From: Microbacterium paludicola
Lineage (GTDB): Bacteria > Actinomycetota > Actinomycetes > Actinomycetales > Microbacteriaceae
Direction of reading: 5' to 3'
NCBI RefSeq assembly: GCF_015235415.1
Contig: NZ_JADGLL010000008.1
Location: forward strand, 42,432 to 106,431
DNA length: 64,000 nucleotides
Shown: one piece after another, positions 8,112 through 16,276 of the stretch
How the letters are laid out: each line of letters starts with the position of its first letter
How positions within the stretch are numbered: position 1 is the first letter of the stretch
Program-made: the position numbers and the translations under genes
Notes under the pieces: model-generated
Databases searched by the model: none
What the model was told of the DNA's origin: nothing
What the model saw: the letters and a program-made list of their open reading frames with translations, nothing else

Positions 8112-10256
8112 TTAGAGAGCCCCCCGCAGGACGTGCATAAGCGCCGCCAGCTGCACCGAGTCGCTCGAGGTCGGGTCGACGGCCTCGCCGTCGAGCGCGC
8201 GCGCCGCGAGGCCCTGCTTCTGGTCGATGAGCTCGGCGATCTTGGTGTCGATCGTGTGCGCCGCGATGATGCGCCACGCTGTGACGGGCTCATCCTGTCC
8301 GATGCGGTGGACGCGGTCGATCGCCTGCGTCTGCTCGGCCGCGGTCCAGCTGAGCTCGGCGAGGACGACGTTCGATGCGACCTGCAGGTTGACGCCCACA
8401 CCGGCGGCGGTGAGCGAGCACACCGCGATGCCGACATCCGGGTCGTTGTTGAACGCGTCGATCGCTGCCTGACGCACCGTGGAGGTCTGCTCGCCGCGGA
8501 TCGAGACGCTCTTCACGCCCACCGCCTTGAAGTGCGCCTCGGCCTGGTCCATGACGTCGATGTGCTTGGCGAAGAACACGACCTTGCCGACCGAGCGCTG
8601 CAGCTGGGCGGCGTAGTCGGCCGCGAGGCCGGCCTTCGCCTGGCCGATGCGTCGCACCATCGTGAAGACGTTGTCCCCCGCGGTGCCGGCGGCCTTCGAC
8701 TCGTCCAGCTCGCCCTGCGCGACGAGGCGCACGATGTCGTCGTCGATCTCGCCGGGGGCGAGGCCGCGGTCGCCGCGGGCGTCGATGATCCGGCGGTAGC
8801 GCGCGACGAGGCGAGCCGCGAGCTCGCGCTCGGCCTCGCGGATGCTGCGGCCGAACTCGTCGTCGAGCTGCACGGGCAGGTCGGCGATGAGCTTGTCCGG
8901 CAGGTCCTTCGCGACGTCCTTCTTGCGGCGCCGCACGATGCCCATCGAGATGACGGCTTCGCGGGCCTCTGGGTAGAAGGCCTTGTCGGCGGGCGTCAGG
9001 CCGGTGGCGTCGAGCTTCTCCATCAGCTCGGGGCCGGGCTTGTCGCCGGTGGTCCAGCCGAGGAAGCGCCAGATGGCGTCGAAGTCCTCGACGTCGTTGA
9101 TCAGCGGCGTTCCCGTGAGCGCCAGGAGGAGCGGATCGCCGCCCGGCGTGTTCTCACGGATGCTCGCCGCGAGCGCGAGCACATTCTGCGAGCGCTGCGA
9201 GGTGAGGTTCTTGATGAAGTGCGCCTCATCGACGACCATGCCGCGCAGGCCGATCTTGGCGAGCCAGCCGAGGTGACGATCCAGGATCTCGTAGTTCACG
9301 ATGAACACGTCGGCGAAGGCGTCGATGTCGTCGCCGTCGCCGTTGATCACGGTCGCGCGGCGGTGGGGTGTCCAGCGCTCGACCTCGCGCGCCCAGTTCA
9401 TCTTCACGACGTTCGGGACGATCGCGACGATCGGGTACGCGTTCGCGACGGAGGCGGCGAGCACCGATTCCGCGGTCTTGCCGAGGCCCGGCTCGTCGGC
9501 GAGCAGGAAGGTGCGGTGCCCCGCGCGCACGGCCTCGAGGAAGCGCGACTGGTGTGCCATGATCTCGAGCCCCTTGGGCGAGAGGCGGTCGAACTCGGGC
9601 ACCTCGGGCAGCGGCATGGTGGCGGCGCCCCCGCCCGCGCCCTGCTCGAACGCCTTGTACAGCGGGCCCATGAGCTCCCAGCCGTCGAGGCGACGACGCG
9701 GAGTCGGGCCGCCGACGCGGTGCGCGAGGTCGGGAGCGAGGAACGGGTTCGACTCGATGCGCGCCTCGATCTGCGGCGGTGTGACCTGACGCTCGGCCGC
9801 GGCGGGCGGCACGAGGGACGTCTGCACCAGCGGCTTCACGTCGGCGATCACGAGCTCCTCGGGAGCGAGCTCGGCGCCCGACTCGAGCAGCCAGTCGCGA
9901 CGCATCCGGCGCGCGACCGGCGACGTGGCCTGGTCGACCTCGAGCAGCTGGATGAGCGACGTGTCGCGCGCGGCCGTTTTGGCGAGGATCGTCGCCACCC
10001 CGTCGAGCCGCTTGAGCAGCTCGGCGCGGACGGCGTCGGTGACCTCGGTGTCGGCCTTGACGCGGGCGCGCTCCTCGCGCACGAGGAACGCGATCACCTG
10101 GAACTTGGTGCGGTTCGTGGGGCCCAGCTTGCCGCGCTGGGCCTTCGCCTCGACCTCGCGCACCTTGCGGGCGAGGATCGGGATGAGGGGGGCCTCGTCA
10201 TCGCGGCGAGCGGACGAGGACTTTCTGCGCTGTCGCGCGGGTGCCGTGGTCGGCAT
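8112..10256 (-). CDS. SNF2-family DEAD/DEAH-box ATPase, SMARCAL1-like
   Basis: 714-aa DNA-stimulated translocase/annealing-helicase-type protein. Helicase motifs are complete: motif I ADEPGLGKT, motif II VVDEAHFIKN, motif III LTGTPLIND, and motifs V-VI in ELSWTAAEQTQAIDRVHRIGQ. The DEPGLGKT form (not DEMGLGKT) and the overall layout resemble bacterial SMARCAL1/ZRANB3-like proteins; a role in replication-fork or repair transactions is inference. About 270 N-terminal residues precede motif I and match nothing I recognise. The ATG at 10254-10256 is chosen for the AGGAGG immediately upstream; an in-frame start at 10280 has none. No partner genes are adjacent, so it is not obviously part of a defence operon. 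Confidence 0.85.
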   Translation of the reverse strand: MPTTAPARQRRKSSSARRDDEAPLIPILARKVREVEAKAQRGKLGPTNRTKFQVIAFLVREERARVKADTEVTDAVRAELLKRLDGVATILAKTAARDTSLIQLLEVDQATSPVARRMRRDWLLESGAELAPEELVIADVKPLVQTSLVPPAAAERQVTPPQIEARIESNPFLAPDLAHRVGGPTPRRRLDGWELMGPLYKAFEQGAGGGAATMPLPEVPEFDRLSPKGLEIMAHQSRFLEAVRAGHRTFLLADEPGLGKTAESVLAASVANAYPIVAIVPNVVKMNWAREVERWTPHRRATVINGDGDDIDAFADVFIVNYEILDRHLGWLAKIGLRGMVVDEAHFIKNLTSQRSQNVLALAASIRENTPGGDPLLLALTGTPLINDVEDFDAIWRFLGWTTGDKPGPELMEKLDATGLTPADKAFYPEAREAVISMGIVRRRKKDVAKDLPDKLIADLPVQLDDEFGRSIREAERELAARLVARYRRIIDARGDRGLAPGEIDDDIVRLVAQGELDESKAAGTAGDNVFTMVRRIGQAKAGLAADYAAQLQRSVGKVVFFAKHIDVMDQAEAHFKAVGVKSVSIRGEQTSTVRQAAIDAFNNDPDVGIAVCSLTAAGVGVNLQVASNVVLAELSWTAAEQTQAIDRVHRIGQDEPVTAWRIIAAHTIDTKIAELIDQKQGLAARALDGEAVDPTSSDSVQLAALMHVLRGAL

Positions 10257-10567
10257 GCTCCTCCTGAGCGTAGAGACCATCGTGACCGAGGCGGCTTGGC
10301 CGGCGGTCGAAGTCGTGCGTGGCGCCCGCTGCGCCGTCGAGATGACGACAGCGCGGACCGATTCGCTTCCGCGATGCGGTCAGACGGACGCGGTTCCCAC
10401 CCGGGGCGCGTGCACCGGCCTGCGAGAGGATCTCTCGGACGTCGATGGACGCGACGGGCGGTGGAAACCTGTGCGGCCAGTCTAGGGCATGCCCCGCCCC
10501 GGGACGACGCGCAATCGCCGATGCGCCTCGACGGAGGTGACGGGAGCGATGCGGCGGATGATCCGGA
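10257..10567. other. Intergenic region upstream of the SNF2 gene
   Basis: 311 bp with no convincing gene on either strand. It contains a -10-like TACGCT close to the helicase start and a TAGACT on the minus strand near 10482-10487, so a long leader for the helicase is possible. Nothing else is recognised. Confidence 0.5.
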
Positions 10568-11239
10568 TCAGCCGGGCAGGTGCGCGAGCATGTCGGCGAC
10601 GGCCTCGTCGACGAGTGCCTCGTCGGCGTTCATCGCGTAGGTCGTGAGCATCATGTCGCCCCGCAGCACCACGCGCTCGAACTCGATCACGCCCTGCTGC
10701 TGCTCGCCCTGCCGCTCGCAGTCGACGGTGTCGCCGGTCGCGTCGCAGCCCGGGAAGTTCTGCGTCAGCACGTCGCGGACGAACTGCTTGTGCTGCGCGG
10801 GGACGATCGCGGCGTTCGAGACGAGGGCCGTCTCGCCCGGCGGCGTCCAGTAGCAGTTGAGGTTCGGCGCGCCCTGGATCACGTCGAGCAGGTCGACGAC
10901 CTTCGAGCTCGGCACCTGAGACGCCTCCGCAGGGTTCAGCTGGCCGAACGCGTCGTACAGCCAGTCCTGCATCTGCGCGGAGTAGGCCTGGCCGCAGTCG
11001 GCGGGAAGCCCTCCGGCACCGGCGGTCGCCGTCGGGGTCGGCGTGGCGGACGTGCTCGGCGCGGGGCTCGTGGGCGCGGTGCTCGGCTGCCCACTGGGGG
11101 CGGCGCTCGACGTCGGCTGCTCCGAGGCGGCCGGGCTCCCGGTCGGCCCCGGCGTCGGCTGGCATGCCGCGAGGCCGACGGTCGCCAGTGCGAGCGCGCC
11201 GATGACGGAGACACGGGCGGCGAGGCGGTGGGAGCGCAT
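10568..11239 (-). CDS. Putative lipoprotein of unknown function
   Basis: 223 aa. A signal peptide at residues 1-25 ends in a lipobox (LAAC, Cys26), so the mature protein is predicted to be lipid-anchored on the outer face of the membrane. Residues 27-75 are a Ser/Thr/Pro-rich linker. The folded part (about 78-223) has four cysteines (positions 82, 129, 165, 174) that could pair, and no domain I recognise. The start at 11237-11239 is fixed by the signal peptide. It lies 62 bp downstream of copA on the same strand, so co-transcription with the copper genes is possible but not shown. Confidence 0.75.
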   Translation of the reverse strand: MRSHRLAARVSVIGALALATVGLAACQPTPGPTGSPAASEQPTSSAAPSGQPSTAPTSPAPSTSATPTPTATAGAGGLPADCGQAYSAQMQDWLYDAFGQLNPAEASQVPSSKVVDLLDVIQGAPNLNCYWTPPGETALVSNAAIVPAQHKQFVRDVLTQNFPGCDATGDTVDCERQGEQQQGVIEFERVVLRGDMMLTTYAMNADEALVDEAVADMLAHLPG

Positions 11240-11301
11240 TGCCCCATCCTGCCTCACCGCCCGTGGTGTCGACAGCGCCGACCCGTCCCGGGCCCGTGCC
11301 G

Positions 11302-13551
11302 TCAGCGGAACGAGCGCAGGCGCAGGCTGTTCAGCACCACGAACACGCTCGAGAACGCCATCGCGGCTCCGGCGACCATCGGGGTGAGCAGGCCCAGCGC
11401 CGCGAGCGGGATCGCCGCGACGTTGTAGCCGAACGCCCAGAACAGGTTGCCGCGGATGATCGCGAGCACGCGGCGCGAGAGCCGCACGGCGTCCCCCGCC
11501 GCGGTGAGCGAGTCGCGTACAAGGGTGATGTCGCTGGCGTGCATCGCGGCGTCCGTGCCGCCGCCCATGGCGATGCCGAGGTCGGCGGTGGCGAGAGCCG
11601 CGGCGTCGTTCACGCCGTCTCCGACCATCGCGACGCGGCGTCCGCTCTCCTGCAGTCGCCGGATCTCGTCGACCTTCCCCTCGGGCGAGACCCCCGCGAT
11701 GACGGTCTGGATTCCGACCTCGTCGGCCACCGCCCGCGCGACGCCCTCGCCGTCGCCGGTCAGGAGCACGACGTCGAGCCCGAGGTCGCGCAGGCCCGTG
11801 ATGGCCTCGCGGCTGTCGTCCCGCACCGTGTCGCCGACGAGGATGGCCGCGCGCGCCGTGGGGCTCATCCCCGCGGCCGCGGCCCAGCCGACGATCACCA
11901 CGGTCGACACGGCGTCCCGCGCGACGGCGGCGAGGTCGTCCGGCACACGCGCACCGCGCGCGGCGGCGAGCTTCAGACCCCCGGCGAACGCATCGCGGCC
12001 GTCCACCGTTCCCGTCACCCCGTGCCCGGCGTGGTTGCGGAAGCCGGTCACGGCCGGCAGTTCGGCGCCGTCGTCGGCGGCCGCGACGATCGCGCGGGCG
12101 ATCGGGTGCTCCGATCCCGACTCCAGCGCCGCGGCGATCCGCAGCACCTCGTCGCGGTCGGCGCCGCGCCCGAGCACGACGTCGTGGACGGTCATCCGTC
12201 CGCTGGTCACCGTGCCGGTCTTGTCGAGCACGACCGTGTCGATGCGTCCGGCGCTCTCGATCGCCTCGGGACCGGTGATCAGGATGCCCCGCTGCGCGCC
12301 GCGCCCGGTGCCGACCAGGATCGCGACGGGGGTTGCGAGCCCGAGCGCACAGGGGCACGCGATGATCAGCACCGCGACGGCGGCGACGAAGCCCGCCTCG
12401 AGACCCTGCCCCGCGAGAAGCCAGCCGACGAGGGTGAGGACGGCGAGCCCGATCACGACGGGGACGAACACTCCGGAGATCCGGTCGGCGAGCCGCTGGA
12501 TCCGCGACTTGCCCGCCTGCGCATCCTCGACGAGCGCGGCGATCCGGGCGAGACGCGTCTCGGCTCCGACCGCCGTCGCGCGGACGACGAGCCGCCCGTC
12601 GGTGGCGATGGTGCCGCCCGTGACCGCCGCGCCCGGGCCTGCCGCGACAGGCACCGACTCGCCGGTCAGCATGCTGGCGTCGATCGCGGCCTCGCCTGCC
12701 TCCACGACGCCATCCGTGGCGATCGTGCCGCCGGGGCGCACGATGAAGCGGTCACCGGGGTGCAGCCGCTCGACGGGGATCGTCTCCCCGTCGCGGCCGT
12801 CGGACGCGGCGAGCACGACCTCGCGCGCGCCGAGGTCGATCAGCGACCGCAGGGCGGCGCCGGCGCGGCGCTTCGAACGCTGCTCGATGAAACGTCCGAG
12901 CAGCAGGAACGTCGTGACGACCGCCGCGACCTCGAAGTACACGTGCATGCCGCCGGTGACCGTGACCCAGGCGCTCCAGAGCAGCGCCGCCATGGTGCCG
13001 AGCGTGATCAGGGTGTCCATCGTCGCGGCCCCGTGGCGCGCGTTGCGCAGCGTGGCGCGGTGGAACGGCCATCCCGCCCAGAGCACAACGGGCAGGCTGA
13101 GCGCGAGCATCGCCCACTGCCAGCCCGGGAACTGCAGCGGCATGATCATCGAGACCAGCAGGATCGGCACGCTCAGCACGGCGGCCACGATCAGTCGGGT
13201 GCGCAGCGGCGTCTCCCCCGCGACGTCCTCGACGTCGTGCACGTGACCCGAATGATCCTCGTGGCCCTCGTGATCCTCGTGCGCGCCGCCCTCGTGCACG
13301 TGGTGCGCGACCGGGGCCGCGGCACGACGCACGGTGGCGTCGTATCCCGCGGACTTGACGGCCTCGACCAGCGCCTCGTCGCCGATGCCGGTCGGCGCCT
13401 GAACCTTCGCCGACTCGGTCGCGAGGTTCACCGCCGCCTCGACACCGGGAACCAGCTGCAGCCGCTTCTCGACACGCGCGACACAGCTTGCGCAGGTCAT
13501 CCCCTGGATGTCGAGGACGACGTCGCGGCGGTCCTGCACCGTGCCGCTCAT
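11302..13551 (-). CDS. copA: Copper-exporting P1B-type ATPase
   Basis: Pumps Cu(I) out of the cytoplasm. 749 aa. One N-terminal heavy-metal-associated domain with GMTCASC (Cys20 and Cys23), then a His-rich stretch (about residues 83-105), eight predicted helices, TGES actuator motif near 296, CPC at 399-401 in the sixth helix, phosphorylation site DKTGT (Asp443), HP locus SEHPIA and GDGVND. GYN in helix 7 and MxxSS in helix 8 complete the P1B-1 Cu(I) signature. The ATG overlaps the copZ TGA by 4 nt, so the two are translationally coupled. A near-perfect CsoR-type operator precedes copZ. Confidence 0.96.
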   Translation of the reverse strand: MSGTVQDRRDVVLDIQGMTCASCVARVEKRLQLVPGVEAAVNLATESAKVQAPTGIGDEALVEAVKSAGYDATVRRAAAPVAHHVHEGGAHEDHEGHEDHSGHVHDVEDVAGETPLRTRLIVAAVLSVPILLVSMIMPLQFPGWQWAMLALSLPVVLWAGWPFHRATLRNARHGAATMDTLITLGTMAALLWSAWVTVTGGMHVYFEVAAVVTTFLLLGRFIEQRSKRRAGAALRSLIDLGAREVVLAASDGRDGETIPVERLHPGDRFIVRPGGTIATDGVVEAGEAAIDASMLTGESVPVAAGPGAAVTGGTIATDGRLVVRATAVGAETRLARIAALVEDAQAGKSRIQRLADRISGVFVPVVIGLAVLTLVGWLLAGQGLEAGFVAAVAVLIIACPCALGLATPVAILVGTGRGAQRGILITGPEAIESAGRIDTVVLDKTGTVTSGRMTVHDVVLGRGADRDEVLRIAAALESGSEHPIARAIVAAADDGAELPAVTGFRNHAGHGVTGTVDGRDAFAGGLKLAAARGARVPDDLAAVARDAVSTVVIVGWAAAAGMSPTARAAILVGDTVRDDSREAITGLRDLGLDVVLLTGDGEGVARAVADEVGIQTVIAGVSPEGKVDEIRRLQESGRRVAMVGDGVNDAAALATADLGIAMGGGTDAAMHASDITLVRDSLTAAGDAVRLSRRVLAIIRGNLFWAFGYNVAAIPLAALGLLTPMVAGAAMAFSSVFVVLNSLRLRSFR

Positions 13552-13763
13552 GACCGGCCTCCGAAGGTGTAGCCCGCCTCCGCGACGGCCGCGGCGACGT
13601 CCTCGTCCGCGATCGGGCCGGTCGACTGCACGGCGACCGTCCCCGCCTCGAGATCGACGTCTGCGGCCGTGACGGCGTCGAGCGACTGGATGCCGGCGGC
13701 GACGGTCTGGGCGCAGTGACCGCACGTCATGCCCTGGACGAGATAGGTGGTGGTGGTGCTCAT
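13548..13763 (-). CDS. copZ: Copper chaperone CopZ (heavy-metal-associated domain)
   Basis: 71 aa, a single ferredoxin-like HMA domain with the metal-binding GMTCGHC (Cys14 and Cys17) and the conserved C-terminal EAGY segment. It carries Cu(I) to CopA. It is the first gene of the copZ-copA operon, with its stop overlapping the copA start (ATGA). The AGGAA-rich stretch just upstream of the ATG at 13761-13763 is a plausible ribosome binding site. The copper-responsive operator lies about 37 nt upstream. Confidence 0.94.
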   Translation of the reverse strand: MSTTTTYLVQGMTCGHCAQTVAAGIQSLDAVTAADVDLEAGTVAVQSTGPIADEDVAAAVAEAGYTFGGRS

Positions 13764-13799
13764 TGTGCTTCCTTTCGTCGTTCCTGGACGAGAACCAGC

Positions 13800-13816
13800 A
13801 TACCCCCCGGGGGTAT
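13800..13816 (-). promoter_or_regulatory. CsoR-type copper-responsive operator
   Basis: A 17-nt near-perfect palindrome with six C followed by five G, flanked by ATA and TAT. This C-tract/G-tract form is that of CsoR operators controlling copZ/copA in Gram-positive bacteria. It sits between copZ (minus) and deoC (plus). No csoR gene is in the window. Binding by CsoR is inferred. Confidence 0.72.
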
Positions 13817-13847
13817 TCCCGCAACGCCGGAGACGTAGGCTGGAGGC

Positions 13848-14585
13848 ATGAGCATCGAGCTGACCGAGCGCGCCGTCGCCGCCACCATCGACCACGCGAT
13901 CCTGAAGCCGGACTTCACCCGCGCCGACGTCGACCGCGAGCTCGACATCGCCGCCGAGTGGGGCGTGTTCAGCGTGTGCGTGCGCCCGTCCGACATCGCC
14001 TACGCCGTGCGCCGCCTCGACGGCACGGGCGTCGCGGTGGGCACCGTGATCGGCTTCCCGCACGGCACCACGTCGACGGCCGCGAAGGTCGCCGAGCTCC
14101 AGCGCGCGAAGGACGACGGCGCGACCGAGTTCGACATGGTCGTGCACATCGGCGCCCTGCGCTCGGGCGAGGACGACCTCGTCACGGCCGACATCGCCGC
14201 GGTGGTCGAGGCTGCGGGGGGTCGCTCGTCCGAGGGCGGCTTCGTCACCAAGGTGATCCTCGAGACCAGCTACCTCGACCTCGAGCAGATCGCGCGCGGA
14301 AGCCGACTCACCGAGACGGGCGGCGCGACGTTCGTGAAGACCTCCACCGGCTTCGCCGGCGGCGGCGCCACGGTCGAGCACGTCACCCTCATGCGCGAGA
14401 GCGTCTCCCCCGCCGTCCAGGTGAAGGCCTCCGGCGGCGTGCGCGGGCTCGACTCGGCGATCGCCATGCTCGAAGCGGGCGCGACGCGCCTCGGCACCAG
14501 CGCGAGCGCCACGATCCTCGGCGAGCTCCGCGCCCGCGCCGAGGGCCGCGAGGGCACGGCCGCGGAGGACCGCAGCAGCTATTGA
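13848..14585 (+). CDS. deoC: Deoxyribose-phosphate aldolase
   Basis: Cleaves 2-deoxyribose 5-phosphate to glyceraldehyde 3-phosphate and acetaldehyde in deoxynucleoside catabolism; cytosolic class I aldolase. 245 aa, full length for the family. Recognisable features are DHAILKPDFTRADV at the N-terminus, VCVRPSD, GFPHGTTSTAAKV, the EFDMVVHIGAL strand and the Schiff-base lysine in FVKTSTGF, followed by VKASGGVR. TAGGCT at 13836-13841 ends 6 nt before the ATG, and that gap itself reads GGAGGC. No other nucleoside genes are adjacent, so it appears to be a stand-alone gene. Confidence 0.95.
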   Translation: MSIELTERAVAATIDHAILKPDFTRADVDRELDIAAEWGVFSVCVRPSDIAYAVRRLDGTGVAVGTVIGFPHGTTSTAAKVAELQRAKDDGATEFDMVVHIGALRSGEDDLVTADIAAVVEAAGGRSSEGGFVTKVILETSYLDLEQIARGSRLTETGGATFVKTSTGFAGGGATVEHVTLMRESVSPAVQVKASGGVRGLDSAIAMLEAGATRLGTSASATILGELRARAEGREGTAAEDRSSY

Positions 14586-14812
14586 TCGCTCGCGCCGGCG
14601 CGCTCGCACAGGGTGAAGGCGCACTCGCGTATCGGCAGGTCGTCTCGACTCGCTTCGCTCGCTCGACAACCGGACTGCAACCCCGTGCGAACGAAGTGAG
14701 CGTGCCGCCGATGCGGCCCACCAGCGCGCCCGGACGGAGCGAAGCGACAGCCATGGAGCGCGAGCCCGTAAAGGGCTCACCGAAGCGCCCCATGTGCGAA
14801 CGAAGTGAGCGA
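14586..14812. repeat. Repeat-rich intergenic stretch left of IS110 (R1 copy B, start of copy C, one R2 element)
   Basis: No gene is visible. At 14641-14673 the minus strand reads like the GGTTRTCGAGCGAGC-type element (R2) that is repeated in the 53-kb array. R1 copy B covers about 14685-14770. A further R1 copy begins at about 14794 (GTGCGAACGAAGTGAGCG) and is interrupted by the IS110 element; its remainder resumes at 16133. The two R1 copies are tandem with about 108-bp spacing. Confidence 0.75.
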
Positions 14813-14826
14813 AGCTTCTATGTGTG

Positions 14827-15858
14827 TCAACTGGCTTCGAGGAGTCGGTAGAGGGTGCGGGCGAGGTAGCGCTTGAGGATGCGGCGGATGTCGCGGTCGG
14901 TGCGGCCCTCGGCTCGGCGGCGTTGGGCGTAGGCGAGGGTTTCGGGGTGTGAGCGCCAGCGGGTGATGATCACCCGGTGCAGGGCGGCGTTGAGGCGTCG
15001 GTCACCGCCGCGGTCGAGGCGGTGGCGGGTCCGATCTCCGCTGGAGGCGGGTTTGGGTGCGGTGCCGGCCAAGCGGGCGAAGGCCGCTTCGGAGCGGACC
15101 CGGCCGGGGTGGGACCAGGAGGCGAACACCTGAGCTGCGCTGACGGGGCCGATGCCGGGCTGGGTCAGCAGCTGCGGGACGAGCTGTCGGACCAGGTTGG
15201 TGAGGGCGTTCTTGTTCGCTGCGAGGTCCTCGCGCAGGGTGAGGGACCTGCCTGCCAGGCGGATCGCTTCCGACCGGGCTGTGGCGGTGTCGATGGGCTC
15301 GTTGGTGCGAGCGCGCCATGCGGCGATCTGCCGGGTCTGGGCGAGGGTGAGCTTCTTGCGGGCGTCGATGCCGAGGTCGAACCGGCGGGCGAGGGCATTG
15401 AGCGCGTTGATCGCTTTGGTGCGCTCGCGAGACATCTGCTCACGTGTGGTCAGGAGGATCTGGATGGCGTCGCGCTCGGGGCCGTCCTTGCGGTCGTTGA
15501 GGGTCTCGACCTCGAGGGGCAGGACCGACGCCGCTGCGGCGCGCGCGTCGAGACGGTCGTCCTTGCCGGAGGGGCGGTAACGGATCTTGGGGGCTTCGAC
15601 GACGCGGATCCCCGCCCCGCCCAGAGCCTCGGCCAGGGGGCGCCCGTAGGAGCCGGCGCCGTCGAGGGAGGCGAGCATGGGGGCGCCCTCGGCCAGCGCG
15701 GTCAGCCAGGTGGTCGCGCGGGCGATGCCGGCCGGTCCTGTCGGGAAGGACCGCTCCTCGAGGAGGCGGCCGGTGCCGTCAAGGACGGCGTACTGGTGCT
15801 TCTTGGAGTGGGTGTCGACCCCGGTGATGAACCGGTAACGGTCTGCGACGATGGTCAC
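14827..15858 (-). CDS. IS110 family transposase (DEDD recombinase)
   Basis: 343 aa, normal length. The N-terminal RuvC-like DEDD domain begins with GVDTHSKKHQYAVLD (Asp15) and has the E...K...D..DA block in VEAPKIRYRPSGKDDRLDARAA. A coiled-coil-like middle follows. The C-terminal Transposase_20 domain has QPGIGPVSAAQV and the serine-nucleophile region PASSGDRTRHR. The GTG at 15856-15858 is chosen because AAGGAGAG lies just upstream and the DEDD domain follows directly; the in-frame extension to 16032 would cross the non-coding RNA region. No frameshift or stop is seen, so the element may be active. The stop codon is only 14 nt from the element end. Confidence 0.95.
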   Translation of the reverse strand: MTIVADRYRFITGVDTHSKKHQYAVLDGTGRLLEERSFPTGPAGIARATTWLTALAEGAPMLASLDGAGSYGRPLAEALGGAGIRVVEAPKIRYRPSGKDDRLDARAAAASVLPLEVETLNDRKDGPERDAIQILLTTREQMSRERTKAINALNALARRFDLGIDARKKLTLAQTRQIAAWRARTNEPIDTATARSEAIRLAGRSLTLREDLAANKNALTNLVRQLVPQLLTQPGIGPVSAAQVFASWSHPGRVRSEAAFARLAGTAPKPASSGDRTRHRLDRGGDRRLNAALHRVIITRWRSHPETLAYAQRRRAEGRTDRDIRRILKRYLARTLYRLLEAS

Positions 15859-15894
15859 TGCGATCTCTCCTTCTTCAGCGGATGGACGGTCGTA

Positions 15895-16082
15895 GCCGAC
15901 GCCCGGGCGCTGAGGAAGTCGTCGCGGGACGGAACTGTCATGAGCCACTGCGAATGGCCGTGCTTCTATCAAGTCACCGCGGCGGGCAGCGCCCGGCGTC
16001 GGCACCCCCACCGGGCGGACGAATCGCTCCAAGACACACGCGGACGTGGTCAGTGCCGCGGTGAGTCACACCCGGCAGGGGT
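15895..16082 (-). ncRNA. Candidate IS110 bridge RNA
   Basis: A 188-nt stretch upstream of the recombinase, on its strand, folds into two adjacent stem-loops. The 5' one is closed by two 5-bp blocks around a TG/TG internal loop (16071-16082 with 16004-16015). The 3' one is closed by a 17-bp stem with one bulge (15987-16003 with 15895-15912). The first loop contains an 11-nt match to the target junction (16051-16061 equals 16132-16142) and TCGCTC (16024-16029) matching the other target side. The second contains an 8-nt match to the element end (15962-15969 equals 14814-14821) and CTGTCA (15935-15940) matching the opposite end. Left guides are in sense and right guides in antisense, as described for IS621. 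Confidence 0.72.
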
Positions 16083-16134
16083 ACCAGCACCGACCCTGCC
16101 AGCAAGGCACGGCCAGCCGCCATCACACTGACAG

Positions 16135-16276
16135 TGCCGCGGATGCGGCCACCAGCGCGCCCGGACCGGAGCGAAGCGACGTCACATCGAGCGCGAGCCC
16201 CGGCGCGGAGCGTCGGGGCGAGTGATCGATCCGCGCGCGGCCAGAAAAAAACCCGTGATCGATGCGCGCGCGGCCA
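16135..16276. repeat. Remainder of R1 copy C and a duplicated repeat tail
   Basis: From 16133 the interrupted R1 repeat resumes and runs to about 16244. Its last 22 bp (GTGATCGAT followed by GC alternation and GGCCA, 16222-16244) recur at 16255-16277, separated by a run of seven to eight A. On the minus strand this T-run lies just after the ribF stop and may help termination. Confidence 0.65.

Larger units (their letters stand above)
14813..16134 (-). mobile_element. Complete IS110-family insertion sequence
   Basis: About 1.32 kb. The right boundary comes from resumption of the interrupted R1 repeat at 16134-16135. The left boundary is set within 3 nt by the loss of R1 similarity after 14811. 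Both junctions carry AG on the plus strand (14813-14814 and 16133-16134), that is CT in the element's own orientation, consistent with a shared core dinucleotide. There are no terminal inverted repeats and no target duplication beyond this, as expected for IS110. The recombinase occupies 14827-15858. The 276 nt upstream of it are non-coding and hold the bridge-RNA candidate. The target is an intergenic REP-like repeat. Confidence 0.88.

Noticed and set aside
8112..10567. Antiphage defence operon around the SNF2 helicase
   Set aside because: The gene stands alone between pfkA and a lipoprotein gene, with no nuclease, methylase or other defence partner.
15859..16032. N-terminal extension of the transposase to 16032
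   Set aside because: It is in frame but would translate the structured non-coding region; the GTG at 15858 has a clear ribosome binding site and begins the DEDD domain.
14813..16134. Terminal inverted repeats or a multi-base target duplication for the insertion sequence
   Set aside because: Neither is present; at most a dinucleotide is shared. This agrees with the IS110 family assignment.
16135..16276. FMN riboswitch associated with ribF
   Set aside because: The region lies downstream of ribF, consists of REP-like repeat, and lacks the conserved RFN core.
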